A DNA stretch of 17,626 nucleotides from Bacillota bacterium (GTDB lineage Bacteria; Bacillota_C; Negativicutes; Sporomusales; Sporomusaceae). Shown one piece after another: positions 1 through 7,313 of this stretch. The stretch's first letter is position 1, and each line of letters starts with the position of its first letter. A model generated the notes under the pieces. The model was not told the DNA's origin, ran no database searches, and saw only the letters and a list, made by a program, of their open reading frames with translations. The position numbers and the translations under genes were made by a program. The stretch spans positions 1 to 17,626 of the forward strand of contig JAEZQV010000388.1 in NCBI GenBank assembly GCA_023441125.1, in the 5' to 3' direction.

Positions 1-872
1 CCATTAGCCCGCAGATAGGCCAGCCGGTCATCCAGCTCGGCTTCAATATCCACTACGGCCCGCAGCATGTTTTCCCGGGAAGTGACATAGTGGGACGCCG
101 GATAAACGGCGATATGCTTGCGTTCGGCTAAAATTTCGCCGGTTATGGTATCAATCTCCAGAATGCGTTCCACTTCATCGCCAAACAATTCCACCCGCAG
201 GGCCTTCTCGCCGTAAGCCGCCGGAAAGATCTCCACAATATCGCCGCGCACCCGGAAGGTGCCCCGCGTAAAGTTATAGTCGTTGCGCTCATATTGGATG
301 GATACCAGTTTGCGCAGGATCTCATCCCGGTCCTTGATCTGGCCTTGCCGGAGGGACAGGACCAGCCCGCGGTATTCATCGGGCGAGCCTAAGCCATAGA
401 TGCAGGACACGCTGGCAACGATAATAACATCGCGCCGTTCAAACAGCGAACTGGTGGCCGAGTGGCGCAGCTTGTCAATTTCATCATTAATGGATGCATC
501 CTTTTCAATGTACGTGTCAGTCTGGGCGATATAGGCCTCAGGCTGATAATAATCATAGTAACTGACGAAATATTCGACAGCGTTCCGGGGGAAGAATTCC
601 TTAAATTCACTGGCCAGCTGGGCGGCCAGCGTCTTGTTGTGGGCAATGACCAATGTGGGTTTCTGCACGGCTTCAATCACTTTGGCCATGGTAAAGGTTT
701 TGCCTGTTCCGGTGGCGCCCAGCAAAACCTGGGCCGGGTCCCCCTGCCGAATGCCGTCCGTCAGCAGGGCAATGGCAGCCGGCTGGTCGCCGGTGGCGGC
801 AAAGGGAGCCTCCACCTGAAACGGGATGCCGCCCTCCTGGTGGATGGTATTAAGCTTGGGTACGGTTGCCAT
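1..872 (-). CDS. uvrB: UvrABC excision nuclease subunit B, N-terminal part (runs off the window)
   Basis: UvrB is the DNA-damage-verifying helicase-like subunit of nucleotide excision repair; it is loaded by UvrA and recruits UvrC. About 290 residues are present, and the rest lies beyond base 1. Visible on the minus strand: Walker A GATGTGKT at about residues 52–59, [11 protein letters not shown] just after it, the damage-probing beta-hairpin region with [11 protein letters not shown] and TDTYIEKD (about 104–124), and SVSCIYGLG (about 155–162). These are hallmark UvrB segments. The start is the ATG at 870–872, preceded by AGGTGA at a 6-base spacing. The N-terminus ([15 protein letters not shown]) is somewhat longer than the shortest family members. 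It starts only 16 bases after the stop of the PDZ membrane protein gene, so the two are probably co-transcribed. Identity is certain; only completeness is limited. Confidence 0.97.
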   Translation of the reverse strand, partial: MATVPKLNTIHQEGGIPFQVEAPFAATGDQPAAIALLTDGIRQGDPAQVLLGATGTGKTFTMAKVIEAVQKPTLVIAHNKTLAAQLASEFKEFFPRNAVEYFVSYYDYYQPEAYIAQTDTYIEKDASINDEIDKLRHSATSSLFERRDVIIVASVSCIYGLGSPDEYRGLVLSLRQGQIKDRDEILRKLVSIQYERNDYNFTRGTFRVRGDIVEIFPAAYGEKALRVELFGDEVERILEIDTITGEILAERKHIAVYPASHYVTSRENMLRAVVDIEAELDDRLAYLRAN

Positions 873-888
873 ATGTTATCACCTATTT

Positions 889-2130
889 CTACCGCTTCAT
901 AAATTTATCTTTAAACCAGTCCAACAAACCGTAGCGCTCGGCTGTCATCTCGGCGTAGAACGGCTCGTCGCCGTCCGGCACCGGAATTACTCCCAGCCGG
1001 CGCTCGCCGTCGGTAAAGGCCAGGTTCTTACTAACAGGTTTGCCGTTACGCTCCCAGGTAAGGGTAAACCTCGCGGGAGCGTACCGGATGGCGGCAGCCA
1101 GCTCATAACGGCTGTTAACCGGCTGGCCGGCCAGGCTGGTGATGATATCCCCGGGTTTCAGCGCGTTAGCCGCCGGCGTAGCCACCACGGTGTCCAGGAC
1201 CATCAGGCCATAGGCCGGTGGCACAAACCGGGGCGGCCCCTCCATTTCCCGGCGATTATCCAACTGAATGAGAAATTCATGACCAAGCGGCGATAATACC
1301 GCCGCAATGGCCTGGAGCCAGGAGTATTGGGCCGATAATAAGGCCACGGCCAGCAAAATGAGGCTGTAGGCGGCCAAATGCAGCGCCGACTGCCGCCGCC
1401 GCGCTTGCGGCAGACTGGTAATCGCCATATCGGTATACCCCAGCGCCGCTACTACCGGCAGCATAACATACAGCCAGTTGGAACCGGCCGGCGCTTCCAG
1501 CGCCAGCGGCAACAGCGGCCACCAGTCCGGCATGCTGATAATAGCGCCCGGGGCATCGCTGGCCGGAATAGCTGCAGCGGCCAGCACCACCAGCGGCAGC
1601 GGCCAGAAATTTTGCAGGCTGAAAGCCCCCACCAGCCGGCCGTCGGCTTTTTTTATAATCAGCGGCATGGCGCTGTAACCGCCGCTGATGGCAATAAGGA
1701 AACTTTCCGTGATATGCAGCACCGCCACCAAGGACAATACCTGCGGGACATTGACCACCGGCCAGCCAAACAGAACATTGGCCAGGGCCACCAGCCCGCC
1801 GGCATAGGCAAAACAGAGAAAGCGCATGTTAATCAGCATCAGCGCCAAGGCTACCGGCCAAATATAGTTAAGACCCAGCTGGTTAAGGGTAACGCCGACC
1901 AGGGTCAGCAGCCAGCTGCCGGTAATGCCGCCCACCAGCCCGAAGGCGCCGGCCCGCATCAGCTGCTGGCGCAGGCTGTAATTGCAAACGCCGAACATTT
2001 GACGCTGCCGTTTTTGCATCTGCCAGTACTGGAAGCCTACCAGCGCTAATATCAGCCAGAAGTTCATATCAAACAGGACGCCCACTGCCCCGCGGACAAC
2101 GAGAAAAGTTATATCATACCAGGGAAACAA
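889..2130 (-). CDS. Multi-pass membrane protein with C-terminal PDZ domain, MinJ-like
   Basis: 413 residues. About 300 hydrophobic residues with several probable membrane segments (roughly 10–30, 60–82, 88–120, 130–150, 172–190, 205–235, 248–280) are followed by a PDZ domain at about 303–375 containing YGLMVLDTVVATPAANA and LKPGDIITSLAGQPV. This architecture, and the position between a Ctp protease and uvrB, match Bacillus subtilis MinJ, which bridges DivIVA and MinD in division-site selection. The function here is inferred from architecture and synteny, not from recognised MinJ-specific residues. The segment LSPLGHEFLIQ just before the PDZ domain looks like a conserved juxtamembrane element. 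The start is a TTG at 2128–2130, chosen because GAGGTGA lies 7 bases upstream; the next ATG (residue 22) has no such site. The gene leads a unit with uvrB, driven by the promoter at 2232–2260. It could instead be a generic PDZ membrane protein without a Min role. Confidence 0.75.
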   Translation of the reverse strand: MFPWYDITFLVVRGAVGVLFDMNFWLILALVGFQYWQMQKRQRQMFGVCNYSLRQQLMRAGAFGLVGGITGSWLLTLVGVTLNQLGLNYIWPVALALMLINMRFLCFAYAGGLVALANVLFGWPVVNVPQVLSLVAVLHITESFLIAISGGYSAMPLIIKKADGRLVGAFSLQNFWPLPLVVLAAAAIPASDAPGAIISMPDWWPLLPLALEAPAGSNWLYVMLPVVAALGYTDMAITSLPQARRRQSALHLAAYSLILLAVALLSAQYSWLQAIAAVLSPLGHEFLIQLDNRREMEGPPRFVPPAYGLMVLDTVVATPAANALKPGDIITSLAGQPVNSRYELAAAIRYAPARFTLTWERNGKPVSKNLAFTDGERRLGVIPVPDGDEPFYAEMTAERYGLLDWFKDKFMKR

Positions 2131-2231
2131 GTTGTTATCACCTCATACAGCGATCTGACAAATATCCGGATTTTGTGCTGCTGCCAATTATTATAGTAGC
2201 CAATAACGATTTGATTAACCAACTTAGTTCG

Positions 2232-2260
2232 AGTTTACATCCTGTTGCCCGGGTTGTCAA
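2232..2260 (-). promoter_or_regulatory. Probable sigma-A promoter for the PDZ gene and uvrB
   Basis: On the minus strand a perfect -35 TTGACA (2255–2260) is followed by a 17-base spacer and TAAACT (2232–2237, 4 of 6 consensus bases). It lies about 100 bases upstream of the TTG start of the PDZ gene and just after the terminator that ends the ctp unit, which is where a new promoter is needed. A separate perfect TATAAT at 2190–2195 has no good -35 at standard distance. Confidence 0.6.
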
Positions 2261-2288
2261 GAACATATGTACGGTTTAAAATAAAGTT

Positions 2289-2321
2289 AAGGTTGGTTTA
2301 TAGCAGCTATAAACCAACCTT
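2289..2321 (-). terminator. Hairpin terminator after the ctp protease gene
   Basis: Perfect 15-bp inverted repeat, AAGGTTGGTTTATAG at 2289–2303 and its complement at 2307–2321, with a 3-base loop. In the minus direction it starts about 30 bases after the stop of the S41 protease and is followed by AACTTTATTTTA, a broken U-tract. The stem is unusually AT-rich for a terminator, so efficiency is uncertain, but position and perfect pairing support termination. The plus-strand side has no T run. Confidence 0.65.
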
Positions 2322-2352
2322 GGTATTTGGCTTTAAACCTATTGACGCTCTA

Positions 2353-3489
2353 CTACATTTTGCCTTTCAGAATCTCAAGCGCTTTGTCAAGCTGAACATC
2401 CTTGTCTTTGGTTTCAGGCAGCTCCACCTTAATATCCGGTTCGATACCAACGCCGTTAATGGAGCGGTCTTTCGGGGTAAGATATTTGGCGATCGTCAGT
2501 TTGATGGCCGAACCTTCGTCCAGACGGATGACCGTCTGCACCGAACCCTTGCCATAGGTTTTCGTACCGATCAAAGTCCCCACGCCGGTATCCTGCACCG
2601 CGCCGGCGACAATTTCCGAAGCGCTGGCGCTGCCGCCGTTTACCAGAACGGCAAGCGGATATTTGGGCGCTTCCAGATTGGAAGAATGCGTTTCCCGCCG
2701 GCCATCACGGGTAACCACCGATACGACCGGCCCCTTCGGCACCAGCTGACTGGCCACTTTGACACTTTCGTCCAGCAAGCCGCCCGGGTTATCACGCAGG
2801 TCAAGCACGATGGCCTTCATGCCCTGCTTCTCCAGTTCCTGCAGTTTGCGGACAAAATCGTTGCCGGTGTTTTCATTAAACATGGAGATGCGAATGTAGC
2901 CGATGTTATTATCCAGCATTTTGCCGGCCACCGTTTTAATCTGAATGTTGGAACGGGTTAACGCGTAGTCCTGGGTTTCCTGTCCCCGTTTGATGGTCAG
3001 GACGACCTGACTGCCTTCGGGCCCGCGAATTTTGTTGACGGCTTCATCCAAGGCCAGATCCTTGGTATCCTGACCGTCAATCTTGACAATTTGATCGCCG
3101 CTTTTGATGCCGGCCTGTTCACCCGGGGTTCCCTCAATGGGGGCGACCACGATCAGTTGTTTGTCCTTGGTGCCGATCACAATGCCGACACCGCCAAACG
3201 AACCCTCGGTTTCAATCATAAACTCCTTGAACATTTTGGCGTCCATATACACCGAGTGGGGGTCATTCAGGGAATTAACCATGCCTTTGATGGACCCGGC
3301 CATCAGCGTTTCCACAGGCACGTCTTCCACATAACGGGATTTTACAACCTGCAGCGCCCTGAGTACGCGCAGTGTGCTGACAACATCAGAGGACCAGGCA
3401 TTCATCAAGTACAAGAATCCGGCCGATGTCGTTAAGAAAGTCACTAAGACCAATAATACTGCACCAAAAATTAATTTACGGCGACTCAT
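2353..3489 (-). CDS. ctpB: C-terminal processing peptidase, S41 family (CtpB-like)
   Basis: Membrane-anchored, PDZ-gated serine protease acting outside the cytoplasmic membrane. The protein is 378 residues with one N-terminal membrane anchor (about 5–29), a PDZ domain (about 99–170, with GVGIVIG and AGIKSGDQIVKIDG) and the S41 core. The catalytic Ser-Lys pair and its partner Gln are visible: S289 in GGSASASEIV, K314 and Q318 in TYGKGSVQ. The 25- and 4-residue spacings equal those of Bacillus CtpB (S309/K334/Q338). The start is the ATG at 3487–3489 preceded by GAGGTG at a 5-base spacing; a longer in-frame start at 3549 lacks a ribosome site. The gene sits 168 bases after the LytM peptidase gene, as ctp genes do near ftsEX in Firmicutes. 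Plausible substrates are sporulation or cell-wall regulators, but none is shown here. No confident promoter was found in the upstream gap. Confidence 0.92.
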   Translation of the reverse strand: MSRRKLIFGAVLLVLVTFLTTSAGFLYLMNAWSSDVVSTLRVLRALQVVKSRYVEDVPVETLMAGSIKGMVNSLNDPHSVYMDAKMFKEFMIETEGSFGGVGIVIGTKDKQLIVVAPIEGTPGEQAGIKSGDQIVKIDGQDTKDLALDEAVNKIRGPEGSQVVLTIKRGQETQDYALTRSNIQIKTVAGKMLDNNIGYIRISMFNENTGNDFVRKLQELEKQGMKAIVLDLRDNPGGLLDESVKVASQLVPKGPVVSVVTRDGRRETHSSNLEAPKYPLAVLVNGGSASASEIVAGAVQDTGVGTLIGTKTYGKGSVQTVIRLDEGSAIKLTIAKYLTPKDRSINGVGIEPDIKVELPETKDKDVQLDKALEILKGKM

Positions 3490-3657
3490 CAATACACCTC
3501 GCTGAAATCGTGAGTTCGAGGTTCGCATATTTGACAGCCGCGAGTCCACTCCAACCCAGTTTGATTACCCAATATATATCTAACTATATGCCAAACGGTA
3601 CATTAATATGCGGGACGTCCGCAGCAGGTAAAACAACCCAGCAAGCGGGCGGCCAAA

Positions 3658-4794
3658 TTACGGCAAATACCCCATCGGGCTTACCGGCGTACCATTTTCC
3701 CGCACTTCAAAATGCAGATGCGGCCCGGTGGCATAACCGGTAGCGCCGCAGCGGGCAATGATCTGGCCTTTCTGCACCCGGGCACCTTCCGACACCAGCA
3801 GTTCGGAATTATGCCCGTATAAAGTGGATATGCCGCCGCCGTGATCAATGATTACGGCTTTGCCATAGCCGCCCATCCAGCCGCTGTAAATAACTACGCC
3901 GCTGTCGGCCGCGGCAATCGGATCGCCGTAATCGGCGCCAATATCAATACCGCTGTGATACAGCTGGGTCCCAAAAATCGGATGGGTACGCCAGCCGAAC
4001 GGGGACGTGATCGGCCCGGAAGCCGGCCACATCAGCGAGCCGGTACTGCCGACCGGCCCATCTACCTGTTTGCCGGACTGGATATTGCGGATCATTTGCT
4101 CGATCTGGCGTGATGTTTCCATCAATTCCTGGTAGGCCCGTTCCGCTGTATCCCGTTCGCTTACCGCCGCATCCAGCACCTTTTCCCGTTCTTTTTTCCG
4201 GGTTTGAATCAGTTCCTTTTTCGCGGCCACTTGTGCTTTCAGTTCGGAAATCGCGGCCTTATCCCGGTCCAGCTCGGCCCGTTTCTGGACAACGAGCTCC
4301 CGTTCGGCCTTAACCTGGGCCACCAGGGTCAGATCCTGATTGAACACCCTTTTCAGCAAATCGGCCCGGGTCGTAAAATCGGCAAAGTCAGTGGCCCCAA
4401 ACAATACATCCAGATAATTGACCTGACCGTTTTTATAGATGTCACGCATGCGTTTATTGAGGATCTGCGTGCGCTCGGCCAGATTTTTTTCTACCCGGGC
4501 GAGTAATTCGGTATTGGCCGTTATCTGCTGCTCAGTGGCTTCCAGCTTGGCGACGGCGGTATTGTACTCACCGGCGGCCGCATCCAGATCCCCCTGGATG
4601 ACCTCAAGCTGGCCGGAGACACTGTCAACCTGCTGCTGGGCTTCTGCGGCCCTGTTTTGCTGCCTTTCCAACTGCCGTTGGACACCCTGCAATTGTCTTT
4701 GTTTATCACCGATCTCATCGGCCAGCGCCGTTCCCAGCACCGAAGCGCCAAACACGACAGCCAGTCCTAGGGAAACACTTTTTTTAATCCGCAC
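3658..4794 (-). CDS. Secreted coiled-coil LytM (M23) peptidase, EnvC-like partner of FtsEX
   Basis: Peptidoglycan endopeptidase or amidase activator probably controlled by FtsEX at the septum. 378 residues: a signal peptide (about 1–25, ending GTALA-DE), a long Gln/Glu/Lys-rich coiled coil (about 27–245), then a LytM domain (about 255–378). All catalytic residues of an active zinc LytM enzyme are visible: H280 and D284 in HSGIDIG, H328 in LYGHN, and H359 and H361 in PHLHFEV. E. coli EnvC has lost its zinc ligands and only activates amidases, so this protein may cut wall itself. The start is a GTG at 4792–4794 with GGAGG 7 bases upstream; there is no better ATG. It begins 26 bases after ftsX ends, so it belongs to the ftsE–ftsX operon. 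The TAA stop at 3658–3660 follows the sequence GYLP. Confidence 0.92.
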   Translation of the reverse strand: MRIKKSVSLGLAVVFGASVLGTALADEIGDKQRQLQGVQRQLERQQNRAAEAQQQVDSVSGQLEVIQGDLDAAAGEYNTAVAKLEATEQQITANTELLARVEKNLAERTQILNKRMRDIYKNGQVNYLDVLFGATDFADFTTRADLLKRVFNQDLTLVAQVKAERELVVQKRAELDRDKAAISELKAQVAAKKELIQTRKKEREKVLDAAVSERDTAERAYQELMETSRQIEQMIRNIQSGKQVDGPVGSTGSLMWPASGPITSPFGWRTHPIFGTQLYHSGIDIGADYGDPIAAADSGVVIYSGWMGGYGKAVIIDHGGGISTLYGHNSELLVSEGARVQKGQIIARCGATGYATGPHLHFEVRENGTPVSPMGYLP

Positions 4795-4820
4795 TCTTCT
4801 CCCTCCCAGACCCTTTACAA

Positions 4821-5708
4821 CTACACCCTCATAAACCGGCGCAGGGAAATCGTACTGCCCAACGCACCAATGGCGGTACCCACCACCAGAAGGATAATAC
4901 TGATATTGTGTAAAAACGGGTATTTAGGAATCAACGGCAAAAAAGCCAGTGATTCATATACTTTTTCCGTGAGCGCGCTATAGGTCTGACTCAGGACCAG
5001 CACGGCGCAGAGCGCGCCGCCAAAGCCCAGGATCATGCCCTCAATCATAAACGGCAGCCGGATAAACCAGTCGGTGGCGCCCACGTATTTCATGATGCCG
5101 ATTTCCTTGCGGCGGGCAAACACCGTGATCCGGATGGTGTTGGCAATAATGAACAGGGCGGCTAACGCCAAAAAGACAATCAGGACCAACCCAAAGATCC
5201 GGATCATTCGCGTCAGGCTGAAGAGCTGTTCGATCACTTCCTGACCGTATTTAGCCGTTTCCACGCCTTTTAGCTGACCGGCGGCCTGGGCCACCGGCTT
5301 CACGTACTCGGGCTTGTCCACCTTGACTTCAAAAGAATTCGGCAAAGGATTGGTATCCCCCAGCGCCGTCAGTAACCCCTGCTGCTCGCCCAACCGGTCT
5401 TTAAACTTGGCCATGGCCTGGTCCTTGTCAACAAACATGACTTGGGTAACCCCGCTGAATTTGGTGATCCGGGTGCCAATTTCCCGCATGTCCCGGTCGG
5501 ACAGGCCGTCTTCCAGATACACCGTAATCTGCACCTGGGTTTCCAGGGTAGAGGCGATATGGTTCAGGTTCAGCACCATTACCAGAAAGATGCCGAGAAT
5601 CAGCAGCGACAGCGCCACCGTACTGATCGAGGCAATGCTCATAAGCCCGTTATGCCGCAGCGAGGAAACCGCCTCGCGGATAAAATATTCAAAGGTCCTA
5701 ATCTTCAT
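4821..5708 (-). CDS. ftsX: Cell-division ABC transporter-like permease FtsX
   Basis: Membrane half of the FtsEX complex, which couples cytoplasmic ATP hydrolysis to cell-wall hydrolases outside the membrane. 295 residues with the FtsX layout: a short cytoplasmic N-terminus, TM1 about 24–46, a large extracellular domain about 50–168 (ITVYLEDGLSDRD, with TQVMFVDKDQA typical of FtsX), TM2 about 171–192, the cytoplasmic coupling loop ARRKEIGIMKYVGAT (198–212), TM3 about 222–242 and TM4 about 268–286. The ATG at 5706–5708 lies inside the end of ftsE; the 11-base overlap indicates translational coupling. The next gene downstream encodes a coiled-coil LytM protein, the expected effector of the extracellular loop. 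Length is normal and nothing is broken. Confidence 0.96.
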   Translation of the reverse strand: MKIRTFEYFIREAVSSLRHNGLMSIASISTVALSLLILGIFLVMVLNLNHIASTLETQVQITVYLEDGLSDRDMREIGTRITKFSGVTQVMFVDKDQAMAKFKDRLGEQQGLLTALGDTNPLPNSFEVKVDKPEYVKPVAQAAGQLKGVETAKYGQEVIEQLFSLTRMIRIFGLVLIVFLALAALFIIANTIRITVFARRKEIGIMKYVGATDWFIRLPFMIEGMILGFGGALCAVLVLSQTYSALTEKVYESLAFLPLIPKYPFLHNISIILLVVGTAIGALGSTISLRRFMRV

Positions 5709-6384
5709 AGCCGTATACCCCTTTCACCTGGTCACGGACTATACGGCCTCGTTCAATGGCAATAACCCGTTTGCGCATGGCGTCGACGACGGTTTTGTCG
5801 TGCGTGGCCATAACAATCGTGGTGCCGGCTTTGTTAATGGTATCAAAAACTTTCATGATATCCCAGGAAGTTTCCGGGTCCAGATTGCCCGTCGGTTCGT
5901 CGGCAATCACGATCACCGGGTTGTTGACAATGGCCCGGGCAATGGCCACCCGCTGCTGCTCCCCGCCGGACAATTCCGACGGATAGGTTCGCACCTTGTG
6001 CCTGAGGCCTACTAAATCCAGCGCATTATGTACCCGTTTTTGGATCTCCCGGCGCGGCGCCTCAATAACCTGCATGGCAAACGCCACATTATCATACACG
6101 GTTTTATTTGGTAACAGGCGATAATCCTGAAATACAATCCCCAGATTCCGTCGCAGATACGGCACCTGCTTCGGCAGCATATCCACCACATTGCGCCCGT
6201 TTACTACCAGCCGGCCGCTGGTGGGCAGTTCTTCCCGGAAAACCAGCTTGATGAATGTCGACTTGCCGGCACCGCTCGGACCAACTACGAACACAAAATC
6301 GCCTTTGTCGATGTCAACGGAAACATCTGCCAGTGCAACCGAGCCATTGCCATATACTTTCGACACTTCACTCATGTAAATCAA
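5698..6384 (-). CDS. ftsE: Cell-division ATP-binding protein FtsE
   Basis: ATPase subunit of FtsEX. 228 residues with every ABC motif: Walker A GPSGAGKST (35–43), Q-loop Gln at 86 in VFQDYRLL, signature LSGGEQQR (138–145), Walker B VIVIADEP (157–164) and switch His at 195 in ATHDKT. The start is judged to be the TTG at 6382–6384: GGAGGT lies 9 bases upstream, and it gives MIYMSEVSKVY, which fits the usual MI-x-x-x-x-VSK-Y N-terminus. The in-frame ATG three codons later would be too far from that ribosome site. The last 11 bases overlap ftsX. A 120-base AT-rich gap separates it from the upstream intramembrane protease gene; no convincing promoter was found there, since the only TATAAT (6400–6405) touches the ribosome site. 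Confidence 0.97.
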   Translation of the reverse strand: MIYMSEVSKVYGNGSVALADVSVDIDKGDFVFVVGPSGAGKSTFIKLVFREELPTSGRLVVNGRNVVDMLPKQVPYLRRNLGIVFQDYRLLPNKTVYDNVAFAMQVIEAPRREIQKRVHNALDLVGLRHKVRTYPSELSGGEQQRVAIARAIVNNPVIVIADEPTGNLDPETSWDIMKVFDTINKAGTTIVMATHDKTVVDAMRKRVIAIERGRIVRDQVKGVYGYED

Positions 6385-6504
6385 TACTAGAGTACCTCCA
6401 TTATATAGTCAGAGAACAAAACAATAATGGTATTCGACATGAGTCATGAAAAACCTGCTTTTTTCTATAAGAATAATTGTCGTTTTTACATATTTTACCA
6501 TGCA

Positions 6505-7245
6505 TTATTTTAGCAAATCCAGGGTGTAGAGGGTGGTTACCCCCAGCACGCTGAGCAGCCCGAAATACCACCAGGCCACTTGCAGCCGCTGCGCAGCCGT
6601 GAGTTGATAATAGCCGTCGTGGTCCCCCTCGTCATTACGCCATAATTCAATCAGGGAAAACAAAAAAATAATCAGCACCAGCAGGTTATAGGTATACAGA
6701 AACACAATGCCGATTACCAGACTGCCTACCCACCACAACCGGGGCGAGATGGCGGCCGCAATGCGCTCACCGTCAAGCGGCGCACAGGGGATTAGATTAA
6801 AAAGATTCAGCAGGCAGGCGGTATACGCCAGCACTAAGAGCAGTGTGCTGTCGCTCCACAGGTAAAAGGCCAGGCACACCAAGGCGCTGATCGTGCCGGC
6901 GGCCGGTCCGCCAATGGCGATGTTGGCCGTGGCTTTGGCATTGACCGGCGGCCGGTTCAGACTGATGACCGCGCCAATGAACGGGATAAAGGTCGGACCG
7001 CTGGCCCGCAGCCCGACAATACGGGTAGCAGCTACATGTCCCAGTTCATGCACCAATAGGAGCAACACGAAGCCGATGGCAAACCGCAGGCCGAAAGCCA
7101 GCGCATAAAAAGCCAGCGATACCAGCATGGAAACAGCGGTAGAGATGGCTCCGCCCATTTTAAACAGCGCCATAACGCCGACTAAACCGATGCCGGCCCG
7201 CCGAATGACTTGCCGCCCCAGGGCAATAACCCGCCAGGAGTTCAT
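6505..7245 (-). CDS. Site-2 protease family (M50) intramembrane metalloprotease
   Basis: Polytopic zinc protease of the M50 superfamily, 246 residues. The catalytic HELGH lies at 66–70 inside a membrane segment (LLLLVHELGHVAA). The second zinc-ligand motif, NLIPCAPLDGER, has its LDG Asp at about 158. There are four to six membrane segments in total, with one more helix at the C-terminus. No PDZ domain is present, so it is not the RseP/RasP type; it resembles the compact peptidases often annotated simply as site-2 protease family. The substrate is unknown. The start is the ATG at 7243–7245 with GGAGGG 6 bases upstream; a longer in-frame start at 7296 would begin inside the terminator hairpin and has no ribosome site. 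It lies between the transketolase terminator and ftsE. Confidence 0.9.
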   Translation of the reverse strand: MNSWRVIALGRQVIRRAGIGLVGVMALFKMGGAISTAVSMLVSLAFYALAFGLRFAIGFVLLLLVHELGHVAATRIVGLRASGPTFIPFIGAVISLNRPPVNAKATANIAIGGPAAGTISALVCLAFYLWSDSTLLLVLAYTACLLNLFNLIPCAPLDGERIAAAISPRLWWVGSLVIGIVFLYTYNLLVLIIFLFSLIELWRNDEGDHDGYYQLTAAQRLQVAWWYFGLLSVLGVTTLYTLDLLK

Positions 7246-7265
7246 ACGGTCCCTCCTTTCAACGC

Positions 7266-7308
7266 AAAATCCCGCACATACATCATAAATATGCATGTGC
7301 GGGATTTT
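7266..7308 (-). terminator. Rho-independent terminator of the transketolase unit
   Basis: Perfect 14-bp stem, AAAATCCCGCACAT at 7266–7279 paired with 7295–7308, around a 15-base loop. In the minus direction it is preceded by six A and followed by a T4 tract, starting a few bases after the TAA of the transketolase C-terminal gene (7314–7316). In the plus direction it is followed by T6, so it could work both ways. Only 9 bases separate it from the ribosome site of the M50 protease gene. Confidence 0.85.
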
Positions 7309-7313
7309 TTAGC

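Noticed and set aside
1378..2049. Long plus-strand open frames such as 1378–2049, and similar ones opposite secA, prfB and ctp
   Set aside because: They are antisense shadows of well-supported minus-strand genes, rich in His, Arg, Gln and Pro with no recognisable domains or ribosome sites.
3490..3549. Longer start for the S41 protease at 3549
   Set aside because: The extra 20 residues would precede a normal signal anchor and lack a ribosome site; GAGGTG sits correctly before the ATG at 3487–3489.
6395..6405. Perfect TATAAT upstream of ftsE as a promoter
   Set aside because: It directly abuts the GGAGG ribosome site, so transcription would start inside or after that site, and no good -35 lies at standard distance.
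7246..7296. Longer start for the M50 protease at 7296
   Set aside because: The extra 17 codons lie within the terminator hairpin and have no ribosome site, while the ATG at 7243–7245 has GGAGGG at ideal spacing.
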